Shown here piece after piece: positions 1 to 11,729 of a stretch of DNA of 64,000 nt; within the stretch, counting starts at the first letter, position 1; each line of letters starts with the position of its first letter. A model generated the notes under the pieces. That model was not told the origin of the DNA, made no database searches, and saw only the letters and a list, made by a program, of their open reading frames with translations. This stretch comes from Candidatus Symbiopectobacterium endolongispinus. GTDB lineage: Bacteria; Pseudomonadota; Gammaproteobacteria; Enterobacterales; Enterobacteriaceae. Both the position numbers and the translations under genes were made by a program. The stretch lies in NCBI RefSeq assembly GCF_018777385.1, contig NZ_JAFJYB010000008.1, positions 62,001 through 126,000 on the forward strand, written 5' to 3'.

Positions 1-1021
1 CTCCGGGTTGAATGCGCAAACCGGCGCCTGTGCAGGAGAGGCGATCGTCGCTGCCTGTACCGTTACCTTTATTGCGCTAAAACCGGGGCTGCTGACGGGC
101 AGGGCGCGCGCTTGTGTCGGCGCGTTACACTATGCGGATTTGGGGCTTTCAGGCTGGTTGCAGCAGCATCCCGCGCCGATGTGGCGTTTATCCCGTGAAC
201 ATATACCAGGCTGGCTGACGCCTCGTTCGCCGCTGGCACACAAAGGCGATCATGGCCGATTGCTGTTGGTGGGAGGTAATGCCGGAATGGGGGGCGCTAT
301 TGCGATGGCGGGAGAAGCCGCATTGCGCAGTGGCGCGGGGTTGGTGCGAGTGCTTACTCACATGCAATACGAGGCGGCGTTGCTGATGGCACGCCCGGAA
401 CTGATGGTGCAAGCCCTGAGTGATGCCACCCTCCGCGAAGGGCTTGACTGGGCCGACGTGGTGGTGATTGGGCCGGGCCTGGGGCAAGATGGCTGGGCGA
501 AAAGCGCACTGCGCGCCGTGGAAAATTGTAACAAACCCATGCTGTGGGACGCAGATGCGCTAAACCTGCTGGCAATGAGCCCTTTTAAACGTCAAAATCG
601 TATTTTAACCCCACATCCGGGGGAAGCGGCCCGCCTGCTGAATTGCCGAGTGGCGGAGATTGAAAGTGATCGCTTACTTGCTGCCCAGAAACTGGTACAA
701 CGCTATGGCGGCACGGTCGTGCTAAAAGGGGCGGGTACCGTGATTGCCGATGAGTCTGATGCGTTGGCTCTGGTTGATGTCGGCAATCCTGGCATGGCGA
801 GCGGCGGCATGGGCGACGTGTTATCTGGTATTATCGGCGCATTGCTTGGACAAAAATTGTCACGCTACGCAGCGGCTTGCGCTGGCTGTGTGGTGCACGG
901 CGCAGCGGCCGATGCGCTGGCCGAGCAGCGCGGCACGCGAGGGATGTTGGCTACCGATCTGATGCCAGTATTGTCCCGCTATGTTAATCCTGAGTGGATA
1001 CCCTTAGAAAAGACAGAATGA
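1..1021 (+). CDS. nnr: Bifunctional NAD(P)H-hydrate repair enzyme Nnr, C-terminal part (cut by window edge)
   Basis: The frame is open from base 2, so the gene begins outside the window. The first visible residues (SGLNAQTG) belong to the end of the N-terminal YjeF_N epimerase domain. From about visible residue 75 a ribokinase-like ADP-dependent dehydratase domain follows: [12 protein letters not shown], the GPGLGQD loop, HPGEAARLL and the nucleotide motif [15 protein letters not shown]. In this family the two domains epimerise and then dehydrate damaged NADHX/NADPHX back to NAD(P)H in the cytosol. The stop overlaps the tsaE start (ATGA), the usual enterobacterial arrangement, so the genes are probably co-transcribed. 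The visible part has no defect. Confidence 0.93.
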   Translation, partial: SGLNAQTGACAGEAIVAACTVTFIALKPGLLTGRARACVGALHYADLGLSGWLQQHPAPMWRLSREHIPGWLTPRSPLAHKGDHGRLLLVGGNAGMGGAIAMAGEAALRSGAGLVRVLTHMQYEAALLMARPELMVQALSDATLREGLDWADVVVIGPGLGQDGWAKSALRAVENCNKPMLWDADALNLLAMSPFKRQNRILTPHPGEAARLLNCRVAEIESDRLLAAQKLVQRYGGTVVLKGAGTVIADESDALALVDVGNPGMASGGMGDVLSGIIGALLGQKLSRYAAACAGCVVHGAAADALAEQRGTRGMLATDLMPVLSRYVNPEWIPLEKTE

Positions 1022-1500
1022 AAAAAGTAGATTTTCCGCTGCCGGATGAGGCAGATACCATCGCATTAGGAGCATCGTTGGCGCAGGCCTGCAACAGCGC
1101 ATGCAGTATTTATCTTTTTGGCGATCTGGGCGCAGGTAAAACCACGTTCAGCCGCGGCTTCCTCCAGGCGCGTGGCCATCAGGGCAACGTGAAAAGCCCC
1201 ACGTATACGCTGGTGGAGCCTTACGCGCTGTCACCGCTGGCTGTGTATCATTTTGACCTTTACCGTCTGGCCGATCCAGAAGAGCTGGAATTTATGGGGA
1301 TCCGCGACTACGTGACGCAGAATGCCATCTGTCTGATTGAGTGGCCGCAGCAGGGTGAAGGCATTCTCCCTAGCGCCGATCTTGAAGTGCATCTGAACTA
1401 TGAAGCGCAAGGGCGGCACGCGCAGTTGATCGCCATATCGGCGCTGGGTGAGCGTATTTTGGCGCAGATATCTCCCCTGCCGGAGAGTGAAGCGCCATGA
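1018..1500 (+). CDS. tsaE: tRNA threonylcarbamoyladenosine biosynthesis ATPase TsaE
   Basis: 160 residues, close to the usual length of about 153. The Walker A loop GDLGAGKTT lies at residues 35-43, and the family signatures [17 protein letters not shown] and LIEWPQQG follow in order. TsaE is the ATPase that cycles the TsaB-TsaD complex during t6A37 modification of ANN-decoding tRNAs. I chose the ATG at 1018, which overlaps the nnr stop, over the in-frame ATG at 994 because only this start gives the family N terminus ([11 protein letters not shown]). Its own stop overlaps the amiB start. The gene is essential in E. coli and is intact here. Confidence 0.95.
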   Translation: MKKVDFPLPDEADTIALGASLAQACNSACSIYLFGDLGAGKTTFSRGFLQARGHQGNVKSPTYTLVEPYALSPLAVYHFDLYRLADPEELEFMGIRDYVTQNAICLIEWPQQGEGILPSADLEVHLNYEAQGRHAQLIAISALGERILAQISPLPESEAP

Positions 1501-3127
1501 TGAAACGCATGCTCGCTCTTGTGATGTGGGCTGGACTGCTGCTGGCCAGTACGGGTTGGGCCGCCAACCTCTCTGATATCAAGGTGGAAAACGGTGATAA
1601 TCAGGCGACGGTCAGCCTGAATTTCAGCGGACAACCGATCTATGCCTTTTTCCCGCTTAACAACCCGGATAGGGTGGTGATCGACATCCGGCAGACGGTG
1701 GTGATTCAAGGGCTGCCGCTGGAGTTTAGTGGGCAAAACATTATCAAACGCATTCGTACCAGTCAGGAGAAGGATGCACAGAGCCTGCGACTGGTGCTGG
1801 ATTTGACCCAGCCCGCCAAAACGCGCGCCGCGACACAGAAAGCTGGCGCGGGGTTTAACGTGGTGTTTACCGTTGCTGGGCAGCAGGAAGCGAAGGTGAC
1901 GAAAGCACCGCCAGCGACTGCCGTTACGCGCGAAACCCGTAACACGGCACCGGTTGAATCGGGTGGCAATCCGTTTAACAACAAACCTACCGTGGTGGTG
2001 AACAGCAATGCCTCCGCACGTGCGGCAACGTCGCGCTCTGGCGGTGCCAGCGAACCGGTTATCGTCGCCATTGATGCCGGACACGGTGGGCAGGACCCCG
2101 GTGCTATTAGGCCTTCTGGCTTGCGCGAGAAAAACGTGACGCTGGCGATTGGGCGCAAATTGCATACTTTGCTTAATAGCGATCCTAATTTTAAAGGCGT
2201 GATGACGCGTGACGGTGATTACTTCATCTCTGTCATGGGGCGCTCCGATGTGGCACGTAAGCAAGGCGCCAATCTGCTGGTTTCTATTCACGCGGATACC
2301 GCGCCAAACCGTGGGGCTTCCGGTGCTTCCGTATGGGTACTCTCCAATCGGCGTGCTAATAGTGAAATGGCCAACTGGCTGGAACAGCACGAGAAGCAGT
2401 CGGAACTGCTGGGGCGCGCAGGGGATCTGCTGGCAAACAACAGTGCCGATCCTTACCTGAGCCAGGCGGTGCTGGATTTGCAGTTTGGTCACTCTCAGCG
2501 CGTCGGGTCGTTGCACAAACGCCGCCCGGAACACGCCAGCCTGGGCGTACTGCGTTCACCGGATATTCCCTCGTTGTTGGTGGAAACGGGCTTTATCAGC
2601 AACCTGACCGAAGAGCGTCTGCTGGGAAGCAGCGATTATCAGGATAAAATCGCCACGGCGATCTACCGGGGGTTGCGCAGCTATTTCCAGGCGCATCCAG
2701 TACAATCCGTCCCAAAGCAGGAAAACTGACCGGTCGTACAGCCGGTCAACCGTAAGGCTACAACGCCCACGACCTCGGCATCCAGTAGTACAGCGACCAC
2801 GCCATACCGTAGCGCGGTGAGTCTCTTTCAGGTATCGCGGCGCGTTACGGCGTCAGTATGGCGGCGTTGCGCAGTGAGAATAATCTGAAAAAAGATGGCG
2901 TCTGGGCGGGGCAGAAATTGCGCATTCCTGCGGGGGCTCGCACTTCGACTGCATCGGCTCCGGTGCCGCGTACCGCCGTTCCGGTCAAACATAAAGTGGT
3001 AAAAGGAGATAGCCTGAGTGCCATCGCCATGCGATATGGTGTAAGTATGACGGAGATCCAACGTGCCAATGACATGACGTCCGGCACAGTACAACTTGGG
3101 CAGACGCTGATTATCCCGTCTGCCTGA
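1497..3127 (+). pseudogene. amiB: N-acetylmuramoyl-L-alanine amidase AmiB, 3' end broken (LysM tail cut off)
   Basis: The open part (1497-2729, 410 residues) has a signal peptide ending near WAA (residues 21-23), an AMIN domain (about 25-125) and a complete Amidase_3 domain with zinc-site motifs DAGHGG (193-198) and SIHAD and the catalytic LVETGF. A TGA at 2727 then interrupts the frame. Downstream coding is still visible: a Thr/Ser-rich linker and two LysM modules (RGESLSGIAARYGVS and KGDSLSAIAMRYGVS), reached only after a second lesion, a frameshift near 2811. AmiB splits septal peptidoglycan for daughter-cell separation; the LysM modules bind the wall. A secreted amidase without LysM could still be made, so partial function is possible. 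The start overlaps tsaE by 4 bases. Confidence 0.85.
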
Positions 3128-3169
3128 TGCCATTCGCGACGCGCGTGCGTCAATAACAGAGGAACTCGC

Positions 3170-5083
3170 ATGCCGATTCAGGTTTTGCCTCCCCAACTGG
3201 CTAACCAGATTGCCGCCGGAGAAGTGGTGGAACGCCCCGCTTCAGTGGTGAAGGAACTGGTGGAGAACAGTCTAGATGCCGGGGCGACCCGAATTGATAT
3301 CGATATCGATCGCGGCGGGGCAAAACGTATTCGGATTCGTGATAACGGCTCTGGAATTGGCAAAGATGATCTGGCCTTAGCACTGGCGCGTCATGCAACC
3401 AGCAAAATTGCCACGCTGGACGATCTCGAAGCGATTATCAGCCTGGGTTTTCGCGGTGAGGCGCTGGCGAGTATCAGTTCAGTTTCGCGCTTAACGCTGA
3501 CGTCCAGTACGGCGGAGCAGAATGAAGCGTGGCAGGCCTATGCGGAAGGCCGTGATATGGCGGTGACGGTAAAACCGGCGGCACATCCGGTTGGCACCAC
3601 GCTGGAAGTGCTCGATCTGTTCTACAACACCCCCGCGCGGCGCAAATTCATGCGCACAGAAAAGACAGAATTCGCGCATATTGATGAAGTGGTGCGCCGC
3701 ATCGCGCTGGCGCGCTTCGATGTGACGTTTACCCTTAACCATAATGGTAAAACGATTCGCCAATACCGCGCCGCGCCGGACGCCTCACAGCATGAACACC
3801 GTGTTGGCAGTATTTGTGGGCCGCTGTTTTTGCAACACGCGCTGCGTATTTCGTGGCAGCACGGCGATTTGTCCATCCACGGCTGGGTGGTCGATCCCGA
3901 GGGCGCAAAGCAACTGACCGACATGCAGTATTGCTACGTCAATCAACGCATGATGCGCGATCGGCTGATTAATCACGCTATCCGCCAGGCTTACCAAGAC
4001 AGTTTGCACGGTGAGCAGCAGCCTGCCTACCTGCTGTTTCTTGAAGTGGATCCGCACCAGGTTGACGTCAACGTGCACCCGGCGAAGCACGAAGTGCGTT
4101 TCCATGAGTCGCGTTTGGTGCACGATTTTATCTATCAGGCGGTGGTTAGCGTATTACAGCAGGCTTCTGAGTTGCCGTTGGCGGCCGTGGCCTCCGATGT
4201 GGCAGGCGAAGCCATTGCGTGGCAGCCGGAAAATCGCATCGCCGCAGGGGAAAACCAGTTTGCGCAGCCTGCACGTCCGGTGGAGCACGTGCCGCCGAAA
4301 GCGACAGACGTTCCGGCACGCCAGATGAAGGAGAGTGCCCCGGCCTATCAGCCACGCGCTTCTCAAACACAAGGGCGAGGGCCGATGCCCCTTGCTGGCG
4401 CACCCTACCAGAAAAAACAGGGTGAGCTTTACCAGACTTTATTGAAACCCGCGTCGATAGCGGAGGCGGTTCAAGAACCCATCGACACCGCCGTGTCAGC
4501 GTCTGTGCCAGATTTGGAACCGGTCAGCGTGGCGCAATGTTTCGGCCGTCTGTTAACCGTTTTTCCGCCCAGTTTCGCACTGGTGGAGTATCAACACGGG
4601 TTGGCGATGGTGTCACTGACGCACGCCGAGCGCTACCTCAAGCGTGCGCAGCTGTTGCCGAAGGAACAAGGGTTACGTCCCCAGCCATTATTGATTCCAC
4701 AACGTTTGACCGTGGAAAAAAATGAACGCGAAGCGCTGCTTCATCATCAGGCGCTATTGGCGCAGTTTGGTATTGATATCGCGCTGGAGTCCCAGAGGGC
4801 GCTACTGCGTGCTGTACCTTTACCATTGCGCCAACAAAATTTACAAAACTTGATCTCTGAACTGTTAGGCTATCTTGCGTTGCAACCTGCGTGCACGCCT
4901 GAGCAACTGGCGACCTGGTTGTCGGAACAGCTGCACAGTGACCACGAACGTTGGAGCCAGGCGCAGGCGATACAACTATTGACGGAAATAGAGCGACTTT
5001 GTCCGGAATTGCCGAAACAGCCGCCCGCGTCGCTGTTGCAGCGGGTTAGCGTGGAAGATGCCATTAAGGCTTTGAAAGTATGA
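3170..5083 (+). CDS. mutL: DNA mismatch repair protein MutL
   Basis: 637 residues, slightly longer than E. coli MutL (615). The N-terminal GHKL ATPase has [14 protein letters not shown] (metal-binding Asn/Asp), the DNGSGI box and [14 protein letters not shown] variable linker of about residues 335-440 precedes the C-terminal dimerisation domain ([16 protein letters not shown] to the end). MutL couples MutS mismatch recognition to MutH/UvrD. The gene is intact, so the decay in this window is not explained by loss of this repair protein. It overlaps miaA by 4 bases. Confidence 0.96.
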   Translation: MPIQVLPPQLANQIAAGEVVERPASVVKELVENSLDAGATRIDIDIDRGGAKRIRIRDNGSGIGKDDLALALARHATSKIATLDDLEAIISLGFRGEALASISSVSRLTLTSSTAEQNEAWQAYAEGRDMAVTVKPAAHPVGTTLEVLDLFYNTPARRKFMRTEKTEFAHIDEVVRRIALARFDVTFTLNHNGKTIRQYRAAPDASQHEHRVGSICGPLFLQHALRISWQHGDLSIHGWVVDPEGAKQLTDMQYCYVNQRMMRDRLINHAIRQAYQDSLHGEQQPAYLLFLEVDPHQVDVNVHPAKHEVRFHESRLVHDFIYQAVVSVLQQASELPLAAVASDVAGEAIAWQPENRIAAGENQFAQPARPVEHVPPKATDVPARQMKESAPAYQPRASQTQGRGPMPLAGAPYQKKQGELYQTLLKPASIAEAVQEPIDTAVSASVPDLEPVSVAQCFGRLLTVFPPSFALVEYQHGLAMVSLTHAERYLKRAQLLPKEQGLRPQPLLIPQRLTVEKNEREALLHHQALLAQFGIDIALESQRALLRAVPLPLRQQNLQNLISELLGYLALQPACTPEQLATWLSEQLHSDHERWSQAQAIQLLTEIERLCPELPKQPPASLLQRVSVEDAIKALKV

Positions 5084-6024
5084 GTGAATTATCGAGCGCA
5101 ATCCTTCCTCCAGCGATTTTTATCATGGGGCCGACAGCGTCAGGAAAAACCGCGCTGGCGATGGCGTTGCGACAAGCGTTGCCCGTTGAGTTGATTAGTG
5201 TGGACTCCGCCCTTATCTATAAAGGAATGGATATCGGCAGCGCCAAACCCAGCGCTGAGGAACTGGCCCAGGCTCCACACCGTTTGATCAATATTCTCGA
5301 TCCGACGCAGGCTTATTCCGCCGCGGATTTTCGCCGTGATGCGTTGCGGGAGATGGCGGATATTACCGCTGCCGGGCGTATTCCCTTTCTGGTCGGGGGA
5401 ACCATGCTGTACTTCAAGGCGCTGCTGGATGGGTTGTCACCGCTGCCGTCAGCCGATATGGCCGTGCGCCAGCGCATCGAAGCGCAGGCGCGTGAGCAGG
5501 AGTGGGAAGCGCTTCACCGCCAATTGTGTGAGATTGATCCCGTTGCAGCGGCTCGGATTCATCCAAATGATCCGCAGAGATTGTGCCGGGCACTGGAAGT
5601 TTTTTTCGTTTCAGGTAACACTTTAACAGAGCTGACAAAAACAGCGGGTGATGCGTTGCCTTACCGTGTGCATCAGTTTGCCATTGCACCGGTAACGCGC
5701 GAGCTGTTGCACGAACGCATCGCGCTGCGTTTTCAGCAGATGCTGGCGGCAGGATTTGAGACGGAAGTCCGTTCGCTCTTTGCCCGGGGCGATTTACATC
5801 AGGATTTGCCGTCTGTTCGTTGCGTTGGTTATCGCCAGATGTGGTCATATTTATCCGGCGAGTGTGATTACGATGAGATGGTGTTCCGTGGTATCTGCGC
5901 GACACGTCAGTTGGCGAAACGTCAAATGACCTGGCTGCGCGGGTGGGACGGCGTTCATTGGTTGGACAGTGAAAAACCGCAGGATGCGTTTGAACGTGTG
6001 ATGGCGGTGGTACAGGCACCTTGA
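5080..6024 (+). CDS. miaA: tRNA dimethylallyltransferase MiaA
   Basis: 314 residues, the usual enterobacterial length. The P-loop GPTASGKT is at residues 17-24, followed by the substrate motifs [19 protein letters not shown] and [12 protein letters not shown], and the C-terminal tRNA-binding motif [12 protein letters not shown]. It transfers dimethylallyl to A37 of tRNAs that read UNN codons. It is translationally coupled to mutL (ATGA) and lies 149 bases before hfq, as in E. coli. No lesion seen. Confidence 0.96.
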   Translation: MSELSSAILPPAIFIMGPTASGKTALAMALRQALPVELISVDSALIYKGMDIGSAKPSAEELAQAPHRLINILDPTQAYSAADFRRDALREMADITAAGRIPFLVGGTMLYFKALLDGLSPLPSADMAVRQRIEAQAREQEWEALHRQLCEIDPVAAARIHPNDPQRLCRALEVFFVSGNTLTELTKTAGDALPYRVHQFAIAPVTRELLHERIALRFQQMLAAGFETEVRSLFARGDLHQDLPSVRCVGYRQMWSYLSGECDYDEMVFRGICATRQLAKRQMTWLRGWDGVHWLDSEKPQDAFERVMAVVQAP

Positions 6025-6121
6025 TATGTGGGTTTATTATACGCGCATAGTTAGTGCATAGGGTGGCCGATTGTGTACAATTGGCGAGTCTCAGCGCACA
6101 ATTTTTTTACATCATTATTTT

Positions 6122-6142
6122 AGAACCTTGGGGTTCTTTGTT
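6122..6142 (+). promoter_or_regulatory. Small hairpin in the hfq leader
   Basis: AGAACC-TTGG-GGTTCT followed by TTTG forms a 6-bp stem 37 bases before the hfq start. It could act as a weak terminator after miaA or as an element of the hfq 5' UTR. Only the inverted repeat is seen. Confidence 0.3.
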
Positions 6143-6173
6143 ACAAACAACAAGCAAATAAGGAAAATATAGA

Positions 6174-6473
6174 ATGGCTAAGGGGCAATCTTTGCAAGAC
6201 CCGTTCCTGAACGCGCTGCGTCGCGAACGTGTTCCGGTTTCTATTTATTTGGTGAATGGTATCAAGTTGCAGGGCCAGATCGAGTCTTTCGATCAGTTCG
6301 TTATCTTGTTGAAAAACACGGTTAGCCAGATGGTGTATAAGCATGCTATCTCCACCGTGGTGCCGTCTCGTCCGGTTTCTCATCACAGCAATAACCCTGG
6401 CACCAGCAACTACCATGGTGGTTCGTCTGCAAATCAGCAGTCGTCGGCGCAGGAAAGTGATGACGCGGAATAA
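6174..6473 (+). CDS. hfq: RNA chaperone Hfq
   Basis: 99 residues. The N-terminal [12 protein letters not shown] (proximal-face Gln8, Asp9, Phe), the Sm1 stretch around [17 protein letters not shown] and the Sm2 motif [10 protein letters not shown] (lateral and distal surfaces) are all present, followed by a Ser/Asn-rich flexible tail to about residue 99. Hfq forms a hexamer that pairs sRNAs with mRNAs. The RBS AAGGAAA sits a few bases upstream. It is intact between miaA and the broken hflX. Confidence 0.97.
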   Translation: MAKGQSLQDPFLNALRRERVPVSIYLVNGIKLQGQIESFDQFVILLKNTVSQMVYKHAISTVVPSRPVSHHSNNPGTSNYHGGSSANQQSSAQESDDAE

Positions 6474-6565
6474 CGCGTATTGCGCTTTCACCCCGGTGGG
6501 GAGCCTGTACACATCGCTAGCGCTTGCCACCAGGGTGTTTTTCGTTCGTTTGAGAGGTCGCACGT

Positions 6566-7664
6566 TTGTTTGACCGTTATGAAGCCTGTGAACGGGCCAT
6601 ACTTGGTTCATATTTATTTTTCGCAAGACAAAGATACGGACGATTTGCTGGAGTTTGAATCTCTGGTTTCCTCCGCCGGTATCGAGTCATTGCAGGTGAT
6701 CACCGGTAGCCGCAAGGCACCGCACTCCAAATATTTTGTGGGTGAAGGCAAGGCGGAAGAAATTGCACAGGCGGTGAAAGCCACCGATGTCTTTGTTGTG
6801 TTGTTCAACCATGCGTTGACGCCTGCTCAGGAGCGTAACCTTGAGCGTTTGTGCGAATGCCGTGTTATCGACAGAATCGGATTGATTCTGGATATTTTTG
6901 CCCAGCGTGCGCGTACTCACGAGGGTAAATTGCAGGTTGAACTGGCGCAGTTGCGTCACCTTGCCACGCGTCTGGTAAGGGGATGGACGCACCTCGAGCG
7001 CCAGAAAGGGGGGGGGATTGGCCTGCGTGGGCTGGGTGAAGCCCAGCTCGAAACCGACCGTCGCTTGTTGCGTAACCGTATCAGCTAAATCCTTTCTCGC
7101 CTTGAGCGCGTGGAGAAGCAGCGTGAACAAGGGCGTCGAGCCAGAACACGTGCGGACGTGCCTACGGTTGCGCTGGTGGGCTACACCAACGCCGGAAAAT
7201 CCACCCTGTTTAACGAAATGACAGCGGCAGGCGTTTATGCTGACGATCCTCGTATTGACGAGAATATTGCAGCGGTAAACGAAGTGCTGGCAGAAATCGA
7301 GGCTGATGAAATTCCTGTGCTGCTCGTGATGAACAAAATCGACATGCTGGACGGTTTCGTTCCGCGTATCGATCGCAACGAAGAGAATGTGCCGGTCAGG
7401 GTATGGCTTTCTGCCCAGACGGGTGACGGTATTTCGTTGTTATTTCAGGCATTGACGGAGCGGCTATCAGGGGACATCGCACATTATTCTCTGAGCCTTC
7501 CTCCGTAGGCAGGACGCCTTCGTAGTCGTTTTTACCAGCTTCAGGCAATAGAAAAAGAATGGATTGAGGAAGACGGTCGCGTGGGTCTTATCGTGCGTAT
7601 GCCGATGGTGGACTGGCGTAGTCTTTGCAAACAAGAGCAAGAACTCGCAGATTATGTGGTTTGA
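6566..7664 (+). pseudogene. hflX: Ribosome-associated GTPase HflX, broken with in-frame loss of about 60 residues
   Basis: Coding similarity starts at a TTG (6566, LFDRYEACE), shifts frame near 6600, meets TAA at 7086 (NRIS*ILSRLE) and TAG at 7506 (LPP*AGRLRSRFY), and ends with TGA at 7662. The N-terminal HflX domain and the P-loop GYTNAGKST are recognisable. Between VYAD (about 7245) and ENIAAVN (about 7265), roughly 60 codons present in E. coli HflX are missing in frame, removing switch I and the G3 DTVGF region; the NKID box follows. HflX splits stalled or heat-damaged 70S ribosomes. With three separate reading-frame lesions plus the deletion, no GTPase can be made. Confidence 0.9.
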
Positions 7665-7755
7665 GACTGACATGTTGGTCGATCTCGGCATTGTTCTGCG
7701 GACTCTGTGATATTGAACCTGAAGAACACCAATCATAAAAGAATGGAGCTAAAAC

Positions 7756-9003
7756 ATGGCGTGGAATCAGCCCGGTAATAACGGACAGGACCGCGACACG
7801 TGGGGGAGCAGCAATAATCAAGGCGGCAACTCTGGCGGAAACAATAATAAAGGCGGCCGGGATCAAGGTCCTCCCGATCTGGATGATATCTTCCGCAAGC
7901 TGAGCAAAAAGCTGGGCGAACTGGGCGGAAGCAGAAATTCAGGTAATGGCGGCGGCACCTCTGGCAGCGGTCTGGGTGGTCGGGTCGTGGGTATTGTCGC
8001 AGTAGCGGCCGTGGTGATTTGGGCCGCGAGCGGCTTTTACACCATCCGAGAAGCCGAGCGCGGCGTAGTGACACGCTTTGGCAAGTTCAGCCACCTGGTA
8101 GGTCCAGGTCTGAACTGGAAACCGACATTTATCGACTCGGTTCGTTCGGTAAACGTGGAATCTGTGCGTGAATTGGCCACCTCTGGCGTGATGTTGACGT
8201 CGGATGAAAACGTGGTGCGCGTGGAGATGAACGTTCAGTATCGTGTGACGGAGCCTGAACGCTATCTGTTTAGCGTTACCAATGCCGACGACAGTTTGCG
8301 TCAGGCGACTGACAGCGCCCTGCGCGGCGTTATCGGTAAATACACCATGGACAAAATCCTCACTGAGGGGCGTTCCATCGTGCGTACTGACACGCAACGC
8401 GTATTGGAAGAAACCATTCGTCCGTACAACATGGGGTTAACTCTGTTGGACGTTAACTTCCAGGCGGCGCGTCCGCCAGAGGAAGTGAAAGCCGCGTTTG
8501 ATGACGCTATCGCGGCACGCGAGAACGAACAGCAATACATTCGTGAAGCAGAAGCCTATGCGAACGAAGTGCAGCCGCGTGCGAACGGTCAGGCACAGCG
8601 TGTGCTGGAAGAGGCACGTGCTTATCGCGCTCGTATCACGCTTGAAGCGCAGGGTGAAGTGGCGCGTTTCGCTAAGATTCTGCCGGAATACAAAGCCGCG
8701 CCAGAAATTACCCGCGAACGTCTCTATATCGAAAGCATGGAGCGCGTACTGGGACATACCCGGAAAGTGTTGGTTAATGACAAAGGCAATAGCCTGATGG
8801 TGCTGCCGTTGGATCAACTGATGCGCGGTCAGACAGGCAATACCAGCGGTAACGTGACCAGTAACACCACGGCTGCGCCTATGAGTCTGCCCTCTGCACC
8901 GAACAACAACGGAGCAACTACCGGACAAACCCGTACCAGCACGGGTGGAACCGTCATGGACCAGCGCCGTGCAAACGCGCAGCGTGATTTTGGGAGAGAA
9001 TAA
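7756..9003 (+). CDS. hflK: FtsH protease modulator HflK
   Basis: 415 residues (E. coli 419). It has a Gly/Asn-rich cytoplasmic N terminus (1-75), one membrane segment (about residues 79-97, GIVAVAAVVIWAASGFY) and a periplasmic SPFH/band-7 domain starting at REAERGVVTRFGKF, then a coiled-coil (residues about 230-330) and a low-complexity Asn/Thr-rich C terminus. HflK and HflC alternate in a ring around FtsH in the inner membrane and limit its access to membrane substrates. hflC starts 2 bases after its stop. It lies downstream of a broken hflX, so it must be read from the hfq or an internal promoter. Confidence 0.96.
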   Translation: MAWNQPGNNGQDRDTWGSSNNQGGNSGGNNNKGGRDQGPPDLDDIFRKLSKKLGELGGSRNSGNGGGTSGSGLGGRVVGIVAVAAVVIWAASGFYTIREAERGVVTRFGKFSHLVGPGLNWKPTFIDSVRSVNVESVRELATSGVMLTSDENVVRVEMNVQYRVTEPERYLFSVTNADDSLRQATDSALRGVIGKYTMDKILTEGRSIVRTDTQRVLEETIRPYNMGLTLLDVNFQAARPPEEVKAAFDDAIAARENEQQYIREAEAYANEVQPRANGQAQRVLEEARAYRARITLEAQGEVARFAKILPEYKAAPEITRERLYIESMERVLGHTRKVLVNDKGNSLMVLPLDQLMRGQTGNTSGNVTSNTTAAPMSLPSAPNNNGATTGQTRTSTGGTVMDQRRANAQRDFGRE

Positions 9004-9005
9004 TA

Positions 9006-9995
9006 ATGCGTAAGCCTATCGTTTTTATCCTCGTCCTGGTGCTGATGGCGCTGTATGCCTCAGTGTTTGTTGTGCAGGAAGGCCAGCGCGGCATTGTGAT
9101 GCGCTTCGGCAAAGTATTGCGCGATGATGAGAACAAGCCTGTTATCTATGTGCCAGGTTTGCAGTTTAAAGTACCGTTTATTGATACCGTGAAGATGCTG
9201 GATGCGCGCATTCAGACCATGGAAAACCAGGCCGATCGCTTCATCACCTCGGAGCAGAAAGACCTGATCGTGGATTCGTATATCAAATGGCGTATCAGTG
9301 ATTTCAGCCGCTACTACCTGGCGACGGGCGGTGGTGACATTTCTCAGGCCGAAGTGCTGCTCAAACGTAAGTTTAGCGACCGCTTGCGTTCTGAAATCGG
9401 TCGTTTGGACGTGCGCGGTATTGTTACCGATTCCCGCGGCCGACTGATGTTGGATGTGCGTGATGCGCTGAATACCGGTACCGGTGAAACCACCGAAGCG
9501 GATAGCGCCATTGCCTCTGCTGCCGCACGCGTGGAGCAAGAGACCAAGGGTGCGCAGCCGCATATCAACCCGAACAGTATGGCGGCTCTCGGTATTGAAG
9601 TGATCGATGTGCGTATCAAGCAGATCAACTTGCCGACGGAAGTGTCGGATGCGATCTTCGCCCGTATGCGTGCAGAACGTGAAGCGGTTGCCCGTCGTCA
9701 CCGTTCTCAAGGTCAGGAACAGGCGGAGAAACTGAAAGCGGCGGCAGATTATTTGGTGACGCGCACTCTGGCTGAAGCGGAACGTGAAGCACTGATCATG
9801 CGCGGTGAAGGGGATGCGGAAGCAGCCCGGCTGTTTGCTAATGCCTTTAGCGAAGACCCGAACTTCTATGCCTTTATCCGTAGCATGCGTGCCTATGAAG
9901 CCAGCTTCAACGACAATCAGGACGTGATGGTATTGAGCCCGGATAGCGACTTCTTCCGCTATATGCGTTCGCCAACGACGTCGCTTGCACGCTGA
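9006..9995 (+). CDS. hflC: FtsH protease modulator HflC
   Basis: 329 residues (E. coli 334). It has an N-terminal signal-anchor helix (about residues 5-22), the band-7 start VVQEGQRGIVMRFGKV, a conserved YIKWRISD segment and a long helical region ending near residue 275. It partners HflK and is the last intact gene of the operon, with a strong terminator 20 bases on. No lesion. Confidence 0.96.
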   Translation: MRKPIVFILVLVLMALYASVFVVQEGQRGIVMRFGKVLRDDENKPVIYVPGLQFKVPFIDTVKMLDARIQTMENQADRFITSEQKDLIVDSYIKWRISDFSRYYLATGGGDISQAEVLLKRKFSDRLRSEIGRLDVRGIVTDSRGRLMLDVRDALNTGTGETTEADSAIASAAARVEQETKGAQPHINPNSMAALGIEVIDVRIKQINLPTEVSDAIFARMRAEREAVARRHRSQGQEQAEKLKAAADYLVTRTLAEAEREALIMRGEGDAEAARLFANAFSEDPNFYAFIRSMRAYEASFNDNQDVMVLSPDSDFFRYMRSPTTSLAR

Positions 9996-10016
9996 TTAGC
10001 TTTACCATTTTTCGCC

Positions 10017-10046
10017 AAAAGCCCGTATGGTTATACGGGCTTTTTT
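10017..10046 (+). terminator. Rho-independent terminator after hflC
   Basis: An AAAAGCCCGTA stem pairs with TACGGGCTTTTTT, with a short loop, 20 bases after the hflC stop. The stem is GC-rich with a T run, in the + orientation. Confidence 0.85.
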
Positions 10047-10074
10047 AATGGCAAAATTTTCCATTGGAGTAGGT

Positions 10075-10274
10075 ATGAGTATCACCATTTGGCTGGCGCT
10101 GGGCCTGGTCTTGATTGTGGAAGGGCTGGGTCGCTGCTGTTTCCACGGATTTGGCGTCGCATGATCCTGGCGATGGCGCAGCAGCCAGACACTATTTTGC
10201 GCCGTTTTGGCGGTGGATTAGTGGTTGCCGGCATCGTGATCTACTACATGTTGCGTCATCGAGCGGGAAGCTGA
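10075..10274 (+). pseudogene. yjeT: Small inner-membrane protein YjeT (DUF2065), frameshifted
   Basis: Translation begins MSITIWLALGLVLIVEGLG and then loses the frame. The remaining two thirds (LLFPRIWRRMILAMAQQPD to the end) lies in another frame. GGGTCGCTGCTG where GGTCCGCTGCTG is expected indicates loss of one C near 10130. The protein is normally about 65 residues with two membrane helices and unknown function, encoded between hflC and purA as here. Confidence 0.85.
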
Positions 10275-10339
10275 ATGGCATCAAAAAATGTGCGCAAACG
10301 TATGCTAAAAGTACTGAAAGCAACCAAGTGAGATGATAG

Positions 10340-11671
<1,332 letters not shown>

Positions 11672-11700
11672 TGCGTAACCCGCATTAAGTGCATAAACAC

Positions 11701-11727
11701 AAAAGGACGGGAAACCGTCCTTTTGTG
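11701..11727. terminator. Bidirectional terminator between purA and mpl
   Basis: AAAAGGACGG-GAAA-CCGTCCTTTT is a perfect 10-bp stem with a GNRA-type loop, flanked by A and T runs on both sides, between the convergent purA and mpl. Confidence 0.9.
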
Positions 11728-11729
11728 TT

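Noticed and set aside
1398..2534. 378-codon open frame on the minus strand
   Set aside because: Lies entirely antisense to amiB, has a basic unstructured composition and no family motif; the plus strand is clearly coding.
5414..6019. 201-codon minus-strand frame
   Set aside because: Antisense to intact miaA; no RBS or recognisable domain.
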